Source: DASSBR01 sp035708085 (GTDB lineage Bacteria; Pseudomonadota; Gammaproteobacteria; Natronospirales; DASSBR01). From it: a stretch of DNA of 64,000 nt. The notes beneath the pieces were generated by a model, which was not told where the DNA came from, ran no database searches, and was given only the letters and a program-made list of their open reading frames with translations. Each line of letters starts with the position of its first letter. Position 1 is the stretch's first letter. Of the stretch, positions 16,481 through 25,377 are shown piece by piece. Both the position numbers and the translations under genes were made by a program. Location: assembly GCA_035708085.1 (NCBI GenBank), contig DASSTE010000028.1, positions 1 through 64,000 on the forward strand, written 5' to 3'.

Positions 16481-19222
16481 CTACCGGCGCCGGCGGCGGA
16501 ACGGCAGCGCCACGCCGAGCAGCAGGAGATAGCCGAAGATACCGAAGGCACCGGCGCCGCCCTTCGCCGTCTGATCCGACTGCGGATCGGCCGTGGCCGG
16601 CGGGTCGTCCGCCGGCGGCGGATCGTCGGACACTGACGTGCTTTCGACATGCACATGAACGGTCTTGGCAACGTCGCCGCCCGCGCCGCGGCAGTCAATG
16701 GCGAAGTCCGCATCCCCCTGTAGCGGTCCGACGGTCGTCTGCCCGCTAGTCGCCACGTCGCCCGACCAGCCGCCGCTGGCGGTGCACGAATCGGCGTATT
16801 GCGTGCTCCACGTCAGCACCGAATCCTGCCCCGCCTGAATGGTCGCGGGCGAAGCCGCCAGCGTGACGGTCGGCGGCTGAACGGTCGCGTCGGCAACCCG
16901 CACGGAGACTTCCGCCGTACCGCCGCTTCCGGTGCAATCGATCGTGTAGGTGTGCGCGCCGTTGATCGGCCCGATCGTCTGCTGGCCGCTCGTAGCGTTG
17001 CCGGACATCCAGGTTCCGGAACAACTGTTCGCGCCGACGGCATCCCAGTGCAGGGTCGTCATGCCGTTCGGCGCCACCGGGTTCGGATCGGCGTAGAGCT
17101 CGATCCGCGGTTGATAACTCGCCACCGCGTGGCGCGGCACCACTGCCCACATGGCGTCGTTGGTGTAGTCCGGCTTGACCGAGCGATCGCTGAAGATCTG
17201 CCATGCCAGCGCGGAATTCGCTATGCCGGAGTTCACCGCGACCGCCAGGGCCGGCTGCAAGTTGGCCGGATAACCGGTCGGTGAATCGGCAAAGCCGTAC
17301 ATCTCGCCTGCCTGATAGTTACCGTTGCCCCAGGCGGAAAGCATTTCCGGCGAGTTGCAGGTCAGCCCCACCAGGTTCGGCCACTGCGCGGCGTAGCTCT
17401 GGCCAAGATTGTCGTAGATCGGCGAATCGACGCCATCGGTGACCTTCAACGTGTAGGCCGACGCGAGCAGCCAGCAGTAGTCCGGCTCCGTCATCCGGTT
17501 CACGACAAACTTTGCCTTCCAGCGCAGGAATGTCGCGGCGCCGGTGAAACCCTGGCCGGCGAGGTGGCCGATGGCCCAGGTGAAGAAGTCGTCCTGCCAC
17601 GGGGCGAGCGAGGTGTGGTTTTCGTAGTGCGTCGCACAGCAGCCGGTGGTAATCGCGCCCAGCTTGTTGGCATTCGGATTGTTCGTGTACTCGTTGTTGT
17701 ACCAGTCGAGGTTGTTGTGAACCATGTCGACGAAGTAACTTTTGAACGGACTGTTGTCCGGCGTGATGTATGCCGCATCGCCCAGCGTGCGCATCCCCCA
17801 TGCCTGGCCGCGCACCTGGTTGGGTTTGAGCAGGCCCGCCGTATGGCCGCGGTAATCCGGGTTCATCTGGAACTCGTTCCAGTCGGCCCAGAACTGGAGT
17901 TGCTCGAGGTAATAGAAGTCTCCCGTGACGATGTAGGACAGGTAACCGATCGACGGTTCGTGCGCGGCATTGGGCAGATTGGGGTCGTCGCAAACGCCGT
18001 CGCCGCAGTCGGGAAATGCTTCGTATTTTCCGGTGGTGGGATCGTAGGTGCCCCTGTACGTTCCGAGGATGGTCATGTACGGATAGTCGAGAATGCTGAC
18101 GGGGCGACCCGTCTCCTGATCGCGAAAGAAAATGTCGTAGCTTCCGGCCGCATCGTCGTTCGCCAGCATCCAGAGGTACGCGCGCCGGTCGGTGCTTTGC
18201 AAGTAGGCGACGCTCCAGCGCGGCAGCGGACCGATCGCGGCTTGGGCGCCGGCGTTGCCCATGTGCTGGGTCTGATCGCCATGGTCCATCGGCTCGACGC
18301 TCTGGCGCACCGTGTCCAGAAACGCATCGGTGGGATGAACATCGTCGGCGTACTGCGGGACGGCCTTGGTAGACTCGATGTACTGGCCGTTCAGCTTTGC
18401 GTACACGTCGGCCTTGTCGCCCCACCACGCAATATGGTGCCAGCGGGTATGGGCGTAATGGTCTATGCCGGCCTTCTGGTAGACGGTTTGGCCGCCCACG
18501 GTAATGGTCGCGTCGTAGGTGATGTCGTGCGGGTTCTGGACCCAGGTCCAGTCGTTTTCGATAACGACATTGACGCGCACCCGGTGAATCGGGTTACCGG
18601 CATAGGCGCGGACATAAAAGTATGCCGCCAGATGCGGACTGGCGCCCGAAGCCGACTGCAGAGGGCCGCCCACGATCCATTCCGAAACTTGCGGACCGGA
18701 GAGCCACAGGTTGCATTGTTTGCCCCACGGCTTGCAGCTTGCGTTGTCGTGAGCTTGCTGCAACAGCGTGCGCGCGTCGGCGGTCATCACTTGCCCGTTG
18801 ACGTTCAGACTTACCTTGGCGTCGAAGCTGGTTGCCAAAAGGCTGCTCAGGCTTACGGGCGGCGCGGTAGCCGCCTGGCCGCCGGTGTCGAGCGTGATGA
18901 TCTTGGTCGCCGTCGCGGTCAGCTCCGGCACAACGACAGTCACCACGGCATGACGTAACGAACCGTCCGAATTGGTCGCCTTGCGGTCAACCTGGATCGG
19001 AAGCGATTGGTCGCCCCATAGCGCGCGCAGGTGGGCGCCCGACGGCACGTCGCCATCCCTGAAAACCTGACCGAACGTCACCGGAACATTTTGTTGCGAT
19101 TGGCTCGACTCGCTGATCGCCTGGAAACTGACGACGGCCGCCGAGGCGCCCACTGCGAAAGCTCCGAACGAAGAAAAAACCAGTGCAAGAAATGCATAAC
19201 GCCAGACTTGTCGTCTGCCCAT
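16481..19222 (-). CDS. Secreted RIFT-barrel-like surface protein with two Ig-like repeats and a GlyGly-CTERM-like tail
   Basis: 913 residues with a signal peptide at about 1-29. The N-terminal domain (VPVTFGQVFRDGDVPSG, QVDRKATNSDGSLRHAVVT) resembles the RIFT-barrel domain of PcRGLX/YetA-like polysaccharide lyases; a large helical region (about 300-690) would be the catalytic toroid. Two similar Cys-containing Ig-like repeats follow (each with SCxxxxxWxG...IDC, about 705-870), then a Pro/Asp-rich linker. The tail is GGAGAFGIFGYLLLLG plus five Arg, which looks like a GlyGly-CTERM (rhombosortase) signal rather than PEP-CTERM. A shorter lipoprotein paralog lies at 33282-35432. Enzyme activity is inferred, not shown. 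A c-di-GMP-I riboswitch lies upstream. Confidence 0.7.
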   Translation of the reverse strand: MGRRQVWRYAFLALVFSSFGAFAVGASAAVVSFQAISESSQSQQNVPVTFGQVFRDGDVPSGAHLRALWGDQSLPIQVDRKATNSDGSLRHAVVTVVVPELTATATKIITLDTGGQAATAPPVSLSSLLATSFDAKVSLNVNGQVMTADARTLLQQAHDNASCKPWGKQCNLWLSGPQVSEWIVGGPLQSASGASPHLAAYFYVRAYAGNPIHRVRVNVVIENDWTWVQNPHDITYDATITVGGQTVYQKAGIDHYAHTRWHHIAWWGDKADVYAKLNGQYIESTKAVPQYADDVHPTDAFLDTVRQSVEPMDHGDQTQHMGNAGAQAAIGPLPRWSVAYLQSTDRRAYLWMLANDDAAGSYDIFFRDQETGRPVSILDYPYMTILGTYRGTYDPTTGKYEAFPDCGDGVCDDPNLPNAAHEPSIGYLSYIVTGDFYYLEQLQFWADWNEFQMNPDYRGHTAGLLKPNQVRGQAWGMRTLGDAAYITPDNSPFKSYFVDMVHNNLDWYNNEYTNNPNANKLGAITTGCCATHYENHTSLAPWQDDFFTWAIGHLAGQGFTGAATFLRWKAKFVVNRMTEPDYCWLLASAYTLKVTDGVDSPIYDNLGQSYAAQWPNLVGLTCNSPEMLSAWGNGNYQAGEMYGFADSPTGYPANLQPALAVAVNSGIANSALAWQIFSDRSVKPDYTNDAMWAVVPRHAVASYQPRIELYADPNPVAPNGMTTLHWDAVGANSCSGTWMSGNATSGQQTIGPINGAHTYTIDCTGSGGTAEVSVRVADATVQPPTVTLAASPATIQAGQDSVLTWSTQYADSCTASGGWSGDVATSGQTTVGPLQGDADFAIDCRGAGGDVAKTVHVHVESTSVSDDPPPADDPPATADPQSDQTAKGGAGAFGIFGYLLLLGVALPFRRRRR

Positions 19223-19254
19223 ACCCGCGCCCCCATGGCTTCATGAATATTTCA

Positions 19255-19301
19255 GCCACGGAGGTTTTCCCAGCGTGGCCGGCTCCTCCCCAGGAGCCGG
19301 C
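19255..19301 (-). promoter_or_regulatory. Two overlapping hairpins between riboswitch and start codon
   Basis: GCCGGCTCCT/AGGAGCCGGC (19278-19301) is a perfect 10-base stem with a 4-base loop. The next stem pairs 19255-19260 with 19274-19279. The two share bases 19278-19279, so they compete. Neither is followed by a T-run. They are candidates for the riboswitch expression platform. Confidence 0.5.
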
Positions 19302-19320
19302 TCGCTTGAACGGCAGACCC

Positions 19321-19405
19321 TCTGGCAGCCCGGCGGTCATGGCGCGTTCGCGCTTTAGATCCGTAGCTTTGCGTCACTGCCTTTCGGCAGCTTTGCCTTT
19401 TTCAG
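19321..19405 (-). ncRNA. Cyclic di-GMP-I (GEMM-I) riboswitch aptamer
   Basis: Read on the minus strand, the sequence has every GEMM-I landmark in order: GGCAAAG, a stem CTGCC-GAAA-GGCAG capped by a GNRA tetraloop, GACGCAAAGC, TACGGATCTAA, a second stem GCGC-GAAC-GCGC, and ATGACCGCCGGGCTGCC closing the aptamer. It lies about 100 bases before the ATG of the RIFT-barrel surface protein. This class binds c-di-GMP and often controls surface and exopolysaccharide genes. Whether it is an on or off switch cannot be told. Confidence 0.93.
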
Positions 19406-19450
19406 AAAAAACGTTTCGTCGTTAGACGCAGGTAAGTGTAATGGACGACC

Positions 19451-19470
19451 GGGCGGCGAGAATGCCGCCC
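19451..19470 (-). terminator. Hairpin after the ParB-like/methyltransferase gene
   Basis: GGGCGGC-GAGAAT-GCCGCCC is a perfect 7-base stem 47 bases past the stop of the minus-strand gene ending at 19517 and upstream of the riboswitch. There is no T-run, so termination is uncertain. Confidence 0.35.
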
Positions 19471-19516
19471 ATCGACCCGTTCTGACCGCTGATAGAGGGT
19501 TCGCCCTATACGAAAA

Positions 19517-20761
19517 TTAACGTCGATAGCACGCGAACAGCATCCTCCCGAATGCGTGCTCAAAAGGCGGTACCGCATCGGCATCCGGACCGAGCGGTTC
19601 AATCGTTGTGAAGCTTGTATTTTGTTGCAACCATTCCTGGATGTACGGCGCGGTCCACTCGGTCAGCGTGTCCCTGTACCAGCTTTCGTGGCTCTGCCCC
19701 ATGTCCAGGAACAGGACGCGGCGTGTCGCGAGGTCCAGGAGTCGGATGAATTCTTCCGGCTTCACGCCGCCGTTGCCCAGCACGAAGTGGTGCAGCAGGC
19801 TGAACGAGCTTACGACGTCCCACGTCTCCTGGTGTTCGCGCAGAAAGCGGACGCAGTCGGATCGCGTGGTTCTCGAAGCCGCCAGCCCGTAGGCGACCTG
19901 GCCCACCTGCAACGCGAACGGGTCGCGTTCGACGCCGGCGGCTTGGTAGCCGCGTTTTCCCATCTGGTCGACGAACCAGCCGTAGCTGCAGCCGACGTCC
20001 AGGTAGGTCGAGCCGGCGGGAATATCGTGCTCGGCCAGAAAAGCGGTCATCTTCTCCAGGCGGTCCGTGCATTGACGCACGAGCACCCACTGCTGTTCAA
20101 GCTCAGGCGCATCGACCGGCTGATAGAGTTCTTTTCTGCCCTTTATCCACAGCACGTCGAACAAAAGCTGTTGCAGCGGCGTGAGTACCGGGTCCGGACT
20201 GACCTCGACCGACACGACAGTATCCCCGCGTACGGCGGCGATCGCGGCACGGTGATGCCCGTCCACGATCTGGAAGCAGTCGGAATACTCAATGGGCCGC
20301 ACCACGATGTGGCTGCCGGGAGCGCTTTGGCCGCGCTGCCGCTTGAGCAGCCTGGTATCCGCGCCACGGAAACATTCAACATATCGCTTCGCTCCCTGCA
20401 CGATCTCGTCGTTCGACCGGGCGTCGAAGTAGTTGCCGAATATGTCGATATTCCGGGCGGCTTCCCGGTAATACGCCGTCTGCTCGAAAGCGGCCTTGTC
20501 GAAGATGGCCTCCCCCCGCTTCTGCCAGGCCCGCAGCAACTGCGCGTGCGGCGAATCGGCGATCCGCCGCGACGGACGCATCAGGTCCCCGACGGTTCTG
20601 GCGAATTTTTCTCCGGTTTGGCCGCTGTCGCCGCCGATCAGCAGCTTGTCGATCGGCACCCGGCGCATGCGGAGTTGCTGGCCAAGCGAGGAGACGCCCC
20701 GCCGCGGCACGGACAGAGCCCGCCGTGGCAGCCGGAGCGCGAAGTTGTAGGCGCGAGACAT
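19517..20761 (-). CDS. ParB-like domain plus SAM methyltransferase fusion
   Basis: 414 residues in two parts. The N-terminal half (about 90-200) has a ParB/sulfiredoxin-like pattern with HIVVRPIEYSDCFQIVDGHHRAAIA, where DGHHR is the phosphate/nucleotide-binding hallmark. The C-terminal half (about 245-410) is a class I SAM methyltransferase with STYLDVGCSYGWFVDQM and a SSFSLLHHF segment. The substrate is unknown; the context suggests polysaccharide or lipid-linked sugar modification. I start at an ATG with GGAAGGA 6 bases upstream; a TTG five codons earlier is the alternative. It is divergent from the glycosyltransferase at 20907. Confidence 0.75.
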   Translation of the reverse strand: MSRAYNFALRLPRRALSVPRRGVSSLGQQLRMRRVPIDKLLIGGDSGQTGEKFARTVGDLMRPSRRIADSPHAQLLRAWQKRGEAIFDKAAFEQTAYYREAARNIDIFGNYFDARSNDEIVQGAKRYVECFRGADTRLLKRQRGQSAPGSHIVVRPIEYSDCFQIVDGHHRAAIAAVRGDTVVSVEVSPDPVLTPLQQLLFDVLWIKGRKELYQPVDAPELEQQWVLVRQCTDRLEKMTAFLAEHDIPAGSTYLDVGCSYGWFVDQMGKRGYQAAGVERDPFALQVGQVAYGLAASRTTRSDCVRFLREHQETWDVVSSFSLLHHFVLGNGGVKPEEFIRLLDLATRRVLFLDMGQSHESWYRDTLTEWTAPYIQEWLQQNTSFTTIEPLGPDADAVPPFEHAFGRMLFACYRR

Positions 20762-20798
20762 ATTGGTTCCTTCCAATTGGGGTTCATCCTTGGCCGGA

Positions 20799-20804
20799 AG
20801 TATA
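20799..20804 (-). promoter_or_regulatory. Candidate -10 (TATACT) in divergent region
   Basis: On the minus strand GTATACTTCC lies 38 bases before the methyltransferase ATG. The same 10-base string occurs before the methyltransferase at 25340. No strong -35 is seen. The plus-strand GT2 gene may use a TATTAT in the same 145-base gap. Confidence 0.4.
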
Positions 20805-20906
20805 CCTGAACCGGCGGCGGACGAAATGTCTGCAAACGTCGTTCATATGTATTATGCTTGCGACCGATACGGAAATTGTCTCAAATGAAGAAGGGAAGCT
20901 CGCGCG

Positions 20907-21905
20907 ATGATTTCAGTCGTCATACCGCTCTACAACAAGGAGCGGCACATTGCCCGAACCATCCGGTCGATTCTTGCTCAAGACGATCCCGATTTCGAAC
21001 TGCTGGTCGTTGACGACGGCTCCACCGACAGCAGCGCCGAGCGGGTAAGACAATTCAAGGACCCCCGCATACGGTTGCTGCAACAGGGGAACCAGGGGGA
21101 ATCCGGCGCACGCAACACGGGGTTGCGCCACGCGCGCTCCGATTACGTTGCGTTTCTCGATGCAGACGACCACTGGAAGCCGAACTGTCTCGGCGTTTTC
21201 CGTGCGCTTGCGAGCCGCTTCCCGGAAGCGGTTGTACTGGGCGCGGGGTACGTTGAAGTGTTGAACGGCAAGCCCAGACGGACCATCATAAAGCCGGCGT
21301 GGACGGACGACGGACTGCTGGATTATTTCAAGACGATGGCATCCGGCGAGTCTCCCTTTTGCGCCTCGTCCGTGTGCGTCAAGCGGTCGGTAGCCCTGGA
21401 ACTGGGCGGATTCAAGGTCGGCGAAGCGATGGGCGCCGATCTCGATATGTGGAGCCGGCTCGCATTGGCCGGTCCCATTGCCTATACGCCGGAACTGGTG
21501 GCGCATTACTGCCGGTTCGACGGAGAAGGCGCGATGAACAACAACTGGCGCATGCCCTCCCATACTCTCTGGCGAACGCTGAACGAGGCTCTGGCGAGTC
21601 CGGAACCGGCGCCAAGGCAGCATTCCTACATCCGGAGATTCCTGACCCGGAAGCTCATCGGCTACATGAGCGAAAACCTCGTACTGCGGGGCGAGGCGCA
21701 AACGGCTTATTCGCATTTGCAGCCTTACGGGCAGGTTCTTCGGCCGGCACGACGGCTGCAGGTCCGCGCGTATGCAAATTTTCCTGCACCGATCGTCGTC
21801 TTTGTAATCCGCTGTTCGAGATTTTTCCGGACGCGATGCCACCTGCTGAAACTGGTATCGCACCGGCTGCTGGCCGGTAGCGCGAGCAGCCGGTCGGGCA
21901 TCTGA
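20907..21905 (+). CDS. Glycosyltransferase family 2
   Basis: 332-residue GT-A fold glycosyltransferase. It starts MISVVIPLYNKERHIARTI, has LLVVDDGSTDSS, the nucleotide-sugar segment GARNTGLRHARSDYVAFLDADD (DxD = DAD) and a later acidic GADLDMWSRLA. It is cytoplasmic or peripheral and adds one sugar to a lipid-linked unit; donor and acceptor are not predictable. AAGGGAAG precedes the ATG. It is 10 bases upstream of the first flippase, so these are probably one operon. Confidence 0.93.
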   Translation: MISVVIPLYNKERHIARTIRSILAQDDPDFELLVVDDGSTDSSAERVRQFKDPRIRLLQQGNQGESGARNTGLRHARSDYVAFLDADDHWKPNCLGVFRALASRFPEAVVLGAGYVEVLNGKPRRTIIKPAWTDDGLLDYFKTMASGESPFCASSVCVKRSVALELGGFKVGEAMGADLDMWSRLALAGPIAYTPELVAHYCRFDGEGAMNNNWRMPSHTLWRTLNEALASPEPAPRQHSYIRRFLTRKLIGYMSENLVLRGEAQTAYSHLQPYGQVLRPARRLQVRAYANFPAPIVVFVIRCSRFFRTRCHLLKLVSHRLLAGSASSRSGI

Positions 21906-21915
21906 CGGCGCGGCA

Positions 21916-23454
21916 ATGACAACGTCGAAATTGTTACTCAGAGGCGCAGGGCTGCGCCTCGTGACCATGGTGACGAGCCTGGCATGCTCGTTTTTCCTGG
22001 CGCCGTTCGTTATCCATTCGCTCGGCGATCGCTGGTACGGCCTGTGGGTGCTTATCGGCACGTTCATCAGCTTTTACGGCCTGCTCGATTTCGGCTTGTC
22101 CGCCGCGGCACAGCGGTACCTCGCGCATGCCATTCCGCGCAACGATCCGGAAGAGTTGAACACGATTATCGCCGCATCGCTGTCGATGTTCTGCGCCATC
22201 GCCTTCCTTGCTGCGCTGGTGACGGTCGGAATTGTCCTCAGCGCAGCGTTCTTTGTGCACGATCCGTCCGATCTCGCGGTATTTCGCGAAGTGACGTTCA
22301 TCATGGGAATGAGCTTTGCCATCTCCCTGCCGTTCTATACGCAGTTCGGCATCATGACCGCCAACTTCCGCTTCGACTATTCGAATGGCATCCAGATCAG
22401 CAAAACGCTGCTGCGCACCGCCCTCTTCTTTCTGTTCCTGGAGTGGGGTTACGGCATCGTTGCGCTGGCGGTCATCACCATCAGCGTCGACTTGCTCGGG
22501 TACACGGCCTTCGTGCTGGTAGCCCGGCGGCTGGCTCCGTGGCTGGGGCTCAAGCGGCGTCATTTTCAACTGGCGAAGATGCGCGAGTTGTTCGGCTTCG
22601 GCATCTACGCCTTCGGTGCCCGTATCGCCGATACCATCAAGTTCGAAATCGACAGCGTCGTCATTGCCGGCACGATGGGACTCGCGCCAGTCACGCATTT
22701 CAATATCGCAACCAAACTCAACAGCTATTTCTTCAACGCCCTCAGCGGCGTTGTGCTCGCGCCGACCAGCGTCTATGCGCGCTATCTTGGCGAAAACAAA
22801 TTTCGCCAGATACGGGAAAAGTTTCTGATTTTCTCGCGCATCAACTCGATACTCGGAATCCTGGGGATCGGGGCGGTGCTTATTTTTGCGCGGCCATTCA
22901 TCAGCCTGTGGGTCGGCAAAGAGTACCTGGACGCCTTCCTGCCATTGGTCATCATCATGGCGGCGCGCATTCCCGGCCTGACCCAAAGCCCCGGGATCGG
23001 CGTCATTTATGCGATGGCAAAACAGAAGTTTCTGGCTTACATGAATCTTGGCGAAGCAGCCGTCAACCTGGCTCTCAGCCTGCTGCTGATCCGATGGTAC
23101 GGTCTTATCGGGGTGGCATTGGGAACGGCGATCCCTTTGGTAGCAACGCGCCTCACGATTCAGCCCGTCTATATCTGCCGGATCATCAAGCTGCCGGTGA
23201 GGACTTTCGTCGCCGCAACGCTGCCGCTTTTGGTGACAGGCATCGCCGCGCAGTTACCGCTGGCCTATGTCATGGGTCATGTGCGACTGACAGCGTACTG
23301 GGAGATCGTCGCGTGGGCGGTCGGATACTACACGCCGTTGCTGGTACTGTTTTACGTGTTCATGCTGACGGCGGAAGAAAAGCAGATTCTGGCGGATGCC
23401 TTGCCGACGTGCCCGCCCAGGGTACGCGCACTGATGGGAGTCCGGCACAGCTGA
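21916..23454 (+). CDS. Wzx-type polysaccharide flippase (copy 1)
   Basis: 512-residue MOP-superfamily membrane protein with about 12-14 predicted helices. It should flip the lipid-linked repeat unit to the periplasmic face. Its opening (LLLRGAGLRLVTMVTSLACS) and many later segments (APVTHFNIATKLN, FARPFISLWVG, YLDAFLPLVIIM) recur almost unchanged in the second flippase at 29834-31384. It is likely co-transcribed with the preceding GT2. It converges on the kinase-like gene, whose stop is 21 bases away. Confidence 0.9.
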   Translation: MTTSKLLLRGAGLRLVTMVTSLACSFFLAPFVIHSLGDRWYGLWVLIGTFISFYGLLDFGLSAAAQRYLAHAIPRNDPEELNTIIAASLSMFCAIAFLAALVTVGIVLSAAFFVHDPSDLAVFREVTFIMGMSFAISLPFYTQFGIMTANFRFDYSNGIQISKTLLRTALFFLFLEWGYGIVALAVITISVDLLGYTAFVLVARRLAPWLGLKRRHFQLAKMRELFGFGIYAFGARIADTIKFEIDSVVIAGTMGLAPVTHFNIATKLNSYFFNALSGVVLAPTSVYARYLGENKFRQIREKFLIFSRINSILGILGIGAVLIFARPFISLWVGKEYLDAFLPLVIIMAARIPGLTQSPGIGVIYAMAKQKFLAYMNLGEAAVNLALSLLLIRWYGLIGVALGTAIPLVATRLTIQPVYICRIIKLPVRTFVAATLPLLVTGIAAQLPLAYVMGHVRLTAYWEIVAWAVGYYTPLLVLFYVFMLTAEEKQILADALPTCPPRVRALMGVRHS

Positions 23455-23475
23455 AGCTGTCGCGGCCTGCAGCGC

Positions 23476-24435
23476 TCAAACGGCGGCCATGACCTTTTCC
23501 AATTGCAGCCGATGCCACGCGGCGCGTTTCCGGTAACGCCGGCCATTGCGAATGTCGCTACCGTACAGCGTCAGGTAGCGAACGGCGAGGCAGGCGAGCC
23601 GTGTCCGTGAGCTGCCGGTGCCGGTGCCGTACCCCTGTGAAAATGCCGAGCACGCCATTCGTGCAATCGACGGAAACCACATACCGGGACTTCGCATCGA
23701 GAACCGCAACGCGGAGGATAAGCCGATCTCCATCGACACGTAGTCCCACCACGGCGTGGTGCGCTCGCACTCCGCAATCCCGAAGTCGACCACGGTCAAC
23801 CGCGACGGGGACCAGAGGATGTTGATCGGGGCGAAATCGCCGTGGACCACGCAAGTTGCTTCGGGCTGAAGCGATTCGACCAGTGTCCACAGCCGGCGCT
23901 GATCGTCTTTCCCCAACAGCGCGACAAATTCCGGCCGCCTTTCGAGGTAGCTCTCGAGAGCGGGCTTCACCGGCCCGACATCCGCGGTGGTCGTGTGCCA
24001 CTCCCGTAGCCATTGCCCGACGCGGATGCAGGCCTGCTCGAGGCTCGCCTTCCAGCGCAGCGCGTTGCCGCGGTCGGCCAGGCGGGGAAACGGGAGAATA
24101 CACAGCCGCTCGATGTTCGGATCCGGTACCCGCTGCATCAACAACAGCTGGTGAGGTTCCGAAACACCGAGATAAGGAATGCAGACGTCCGGCCGCCCGG
24201 CATAGGCATCGCGGGCAAATTCAAGCGCCTTTATCTGTCTCTTGAACGCGCCTGCGTCCGACCATTGTTTCGCCACGACGTCGACTGCGGTCTTCTGCGT
24301 ATGCGCCCTCAGTATCCACGTGTTCGAATAAAGCCGCTCCTGGTGTTCTGCAATATCGACACGCTGCACCGGGTGATCCAACAGGGGCGCGAGCAGAGCC
24401 GCGAAATCGCGGTCTGTCGGCTTGGGGATCGTCAT
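23476..24435 (-). CDS. Aminoglycoside-phosphotransferase-family kinase
   Basis: 319-residue APH/ChoK-like small-molecule kinase. The catalytic loop VVHGDFAPIN has His198, Asp200 and Asn205, and the metal-binding VVDFG has Asp217, so it looks active. The N-lobe has YSNTWILRAHTQKTAVDVVAKQ, a possible P-loop and Lys strand. In this context it more likely phosphorylates a sugar, an intermediate or a lipid than an antibiotic. The ATG overlaps the upstream methyltransferase stop (ATGA), so the two are translationally coupled. The open frame extends further upstream only through the methyltransferase in another frame. Confidence 0.82.
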   Translation of the reverse strand: MTIPKPTDRDFAALLAPLLDHPVQRVDIAEHQERLYSNTWILRAHTQKTAVDVVAKQWSDAGAFKRQIKALEFARDAYAGRPDVCIPYLGVSEPHQLLLMQRVPDPNIERLCILPFPRLADRGNALRWKASLEQACIRVGQWLREWHTTTADVGPVKPALESYLERRPEFVALLGKDDQRRLWTLVESLQPEATCVVHGDFAPINILWSPSRLTVVDFGIAECERTTPWWDYVSMEIGLSSALRFSMRSPGMWFPSIARMACSAFSQGYGTGTGSSRTRLACLAVRYLTLYGSDIRNGRRYRKRAAWHRLQLEKVMAAV

Positions 24436-25340
24436 TTCTTCTTGCAGACAAATGCCAGGTCGTGACAAAGCAGGCCCAGAAGGCCGAGACTGGCTCTGCG
24501 GGTCAATGCGTCGACTGCCGACTGCACGCTCCGCGGCCGACCGGCCTGCTCGAGCACGCGGCCGACAGTCGGCACATCGATCGCGGCGATGTCTTCGAGC
24601 GCCCGGCGACGCGGATGCAGCGTGATGTGCGACACGGGCTGCTGGTAACCGGGAAACGGCACATAAGGGGTTGCATCGTTGAAGCCCGCCGTCCGCAGCA
24701 TTCGGCGCAGGCTCCGCCACCCGTAGATGTACGTCTGGTACGGCGTGCCTTTCGAAGCCTTGCTCACCAGATGAGCCAACCACCGGGGCAATCCGTCGGC
24801 GAGTAACAGGCCGCTGTGCGGATCGCGCAGCATGCTGCGGGGGTGCCAGCGATTCTCGATGGCGAGATAGAACGTTCCTCCCGGCTTCAATACCCGGTGG
24901 ATTTCGCGCAGCATACGCATCTGGCGCGCACGTGGATGTTCGCCGGCGTCGTTTACTCCGACCCACTCCAGGACCCCGACCACCACAACCAGATCGAAGG
25001 ACCGATCGTCAGCCGGGAGTCCCGTGGCGTCCGCATGGCGGAAGGCCGCATTTTTTATACCGGCATCCCGCGTCAACGATTGGGCCAGCGCCACGTTGTC
25101 CGCATTTCCGTCGACGCCGAGCACTTGTTCGAACTCGCCCGCCAGGCCGCGGGAAATAATGCCGGCACCGCAACCAACATCCAATGCACGAAGGCGGGGA
25201 CGCCCTTCCATCTGCCTGCGCAGAAAAGCCATCAAGCCGGTATGGCGGGAATCCGACAAAATGTAATTCTTGTAGCGCCCATCCGGCACTTCCAACAAAC
25301 GTCGGAACGAAAAAGCGGAAACTTCGGTGTGGGTGGTCAT
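24432..25340 (-). CDS. Class I SAM-dependent methyltransferase
   Basis: 302-residue methyltransferase with motif I LRALDVGCGAGIISRGL, motif II VLGVDGN, FRHADATGLPADDRSFDLV (motif III/IV) and LREIHRVLKPGGTFYLAIEN. The C-terminal third is longer than the minimal fold and may bind the acceptor. It is probably an O- or C-methyltransferase acting on sugars. Translational coupling to the kinase (ATGA) suggests sequential steps on one substrate. AGGGAG precedes the ATG. Confidence 0.88.
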   Translation of the reverse strand: MTTHTEVSAFSFRRLLEVPDGRYKNYILSDSRHTGLMAFLRRQMEGRPRLRALDVGCGAGIISRGLAGEFEQVLGVDGNADNVALAQSLTRDAGIKNAAFRHADATGLPADDRSFDLVVVVGVLEWVGVNDAGEHPRARQMRMLREIHRVLKPGGTFYLAIENRWHPRSMLRDPHSGLLLADGLPRWLAHLVSKASKGTPYQTYIYGWRSLRRMLRTAGFNDATPYVPFPGYQQPVSHITLHPRRRALEDIAAIDVPTVGRVLEQAGRPRSVQSAVDALTRRASLGLLGLLCHDLAFVCKKK

Positions 25341-25377
25341 CCGAAAACTCCCTGTAAATTGATTCCTGTACGAAGGA

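Noticed and set aside
16481..16620. PEP-CTERM sorting signal
   Set aside because: No PEP before the hydrophobic segment; the residues fit a GlyGly-type tail better.
23476..24435. Antibiotic resistance gene
   Set aside because: Only fold-level APH motifs; coupling to a methyltransferase in a polysaccharide locus points to another substrate.
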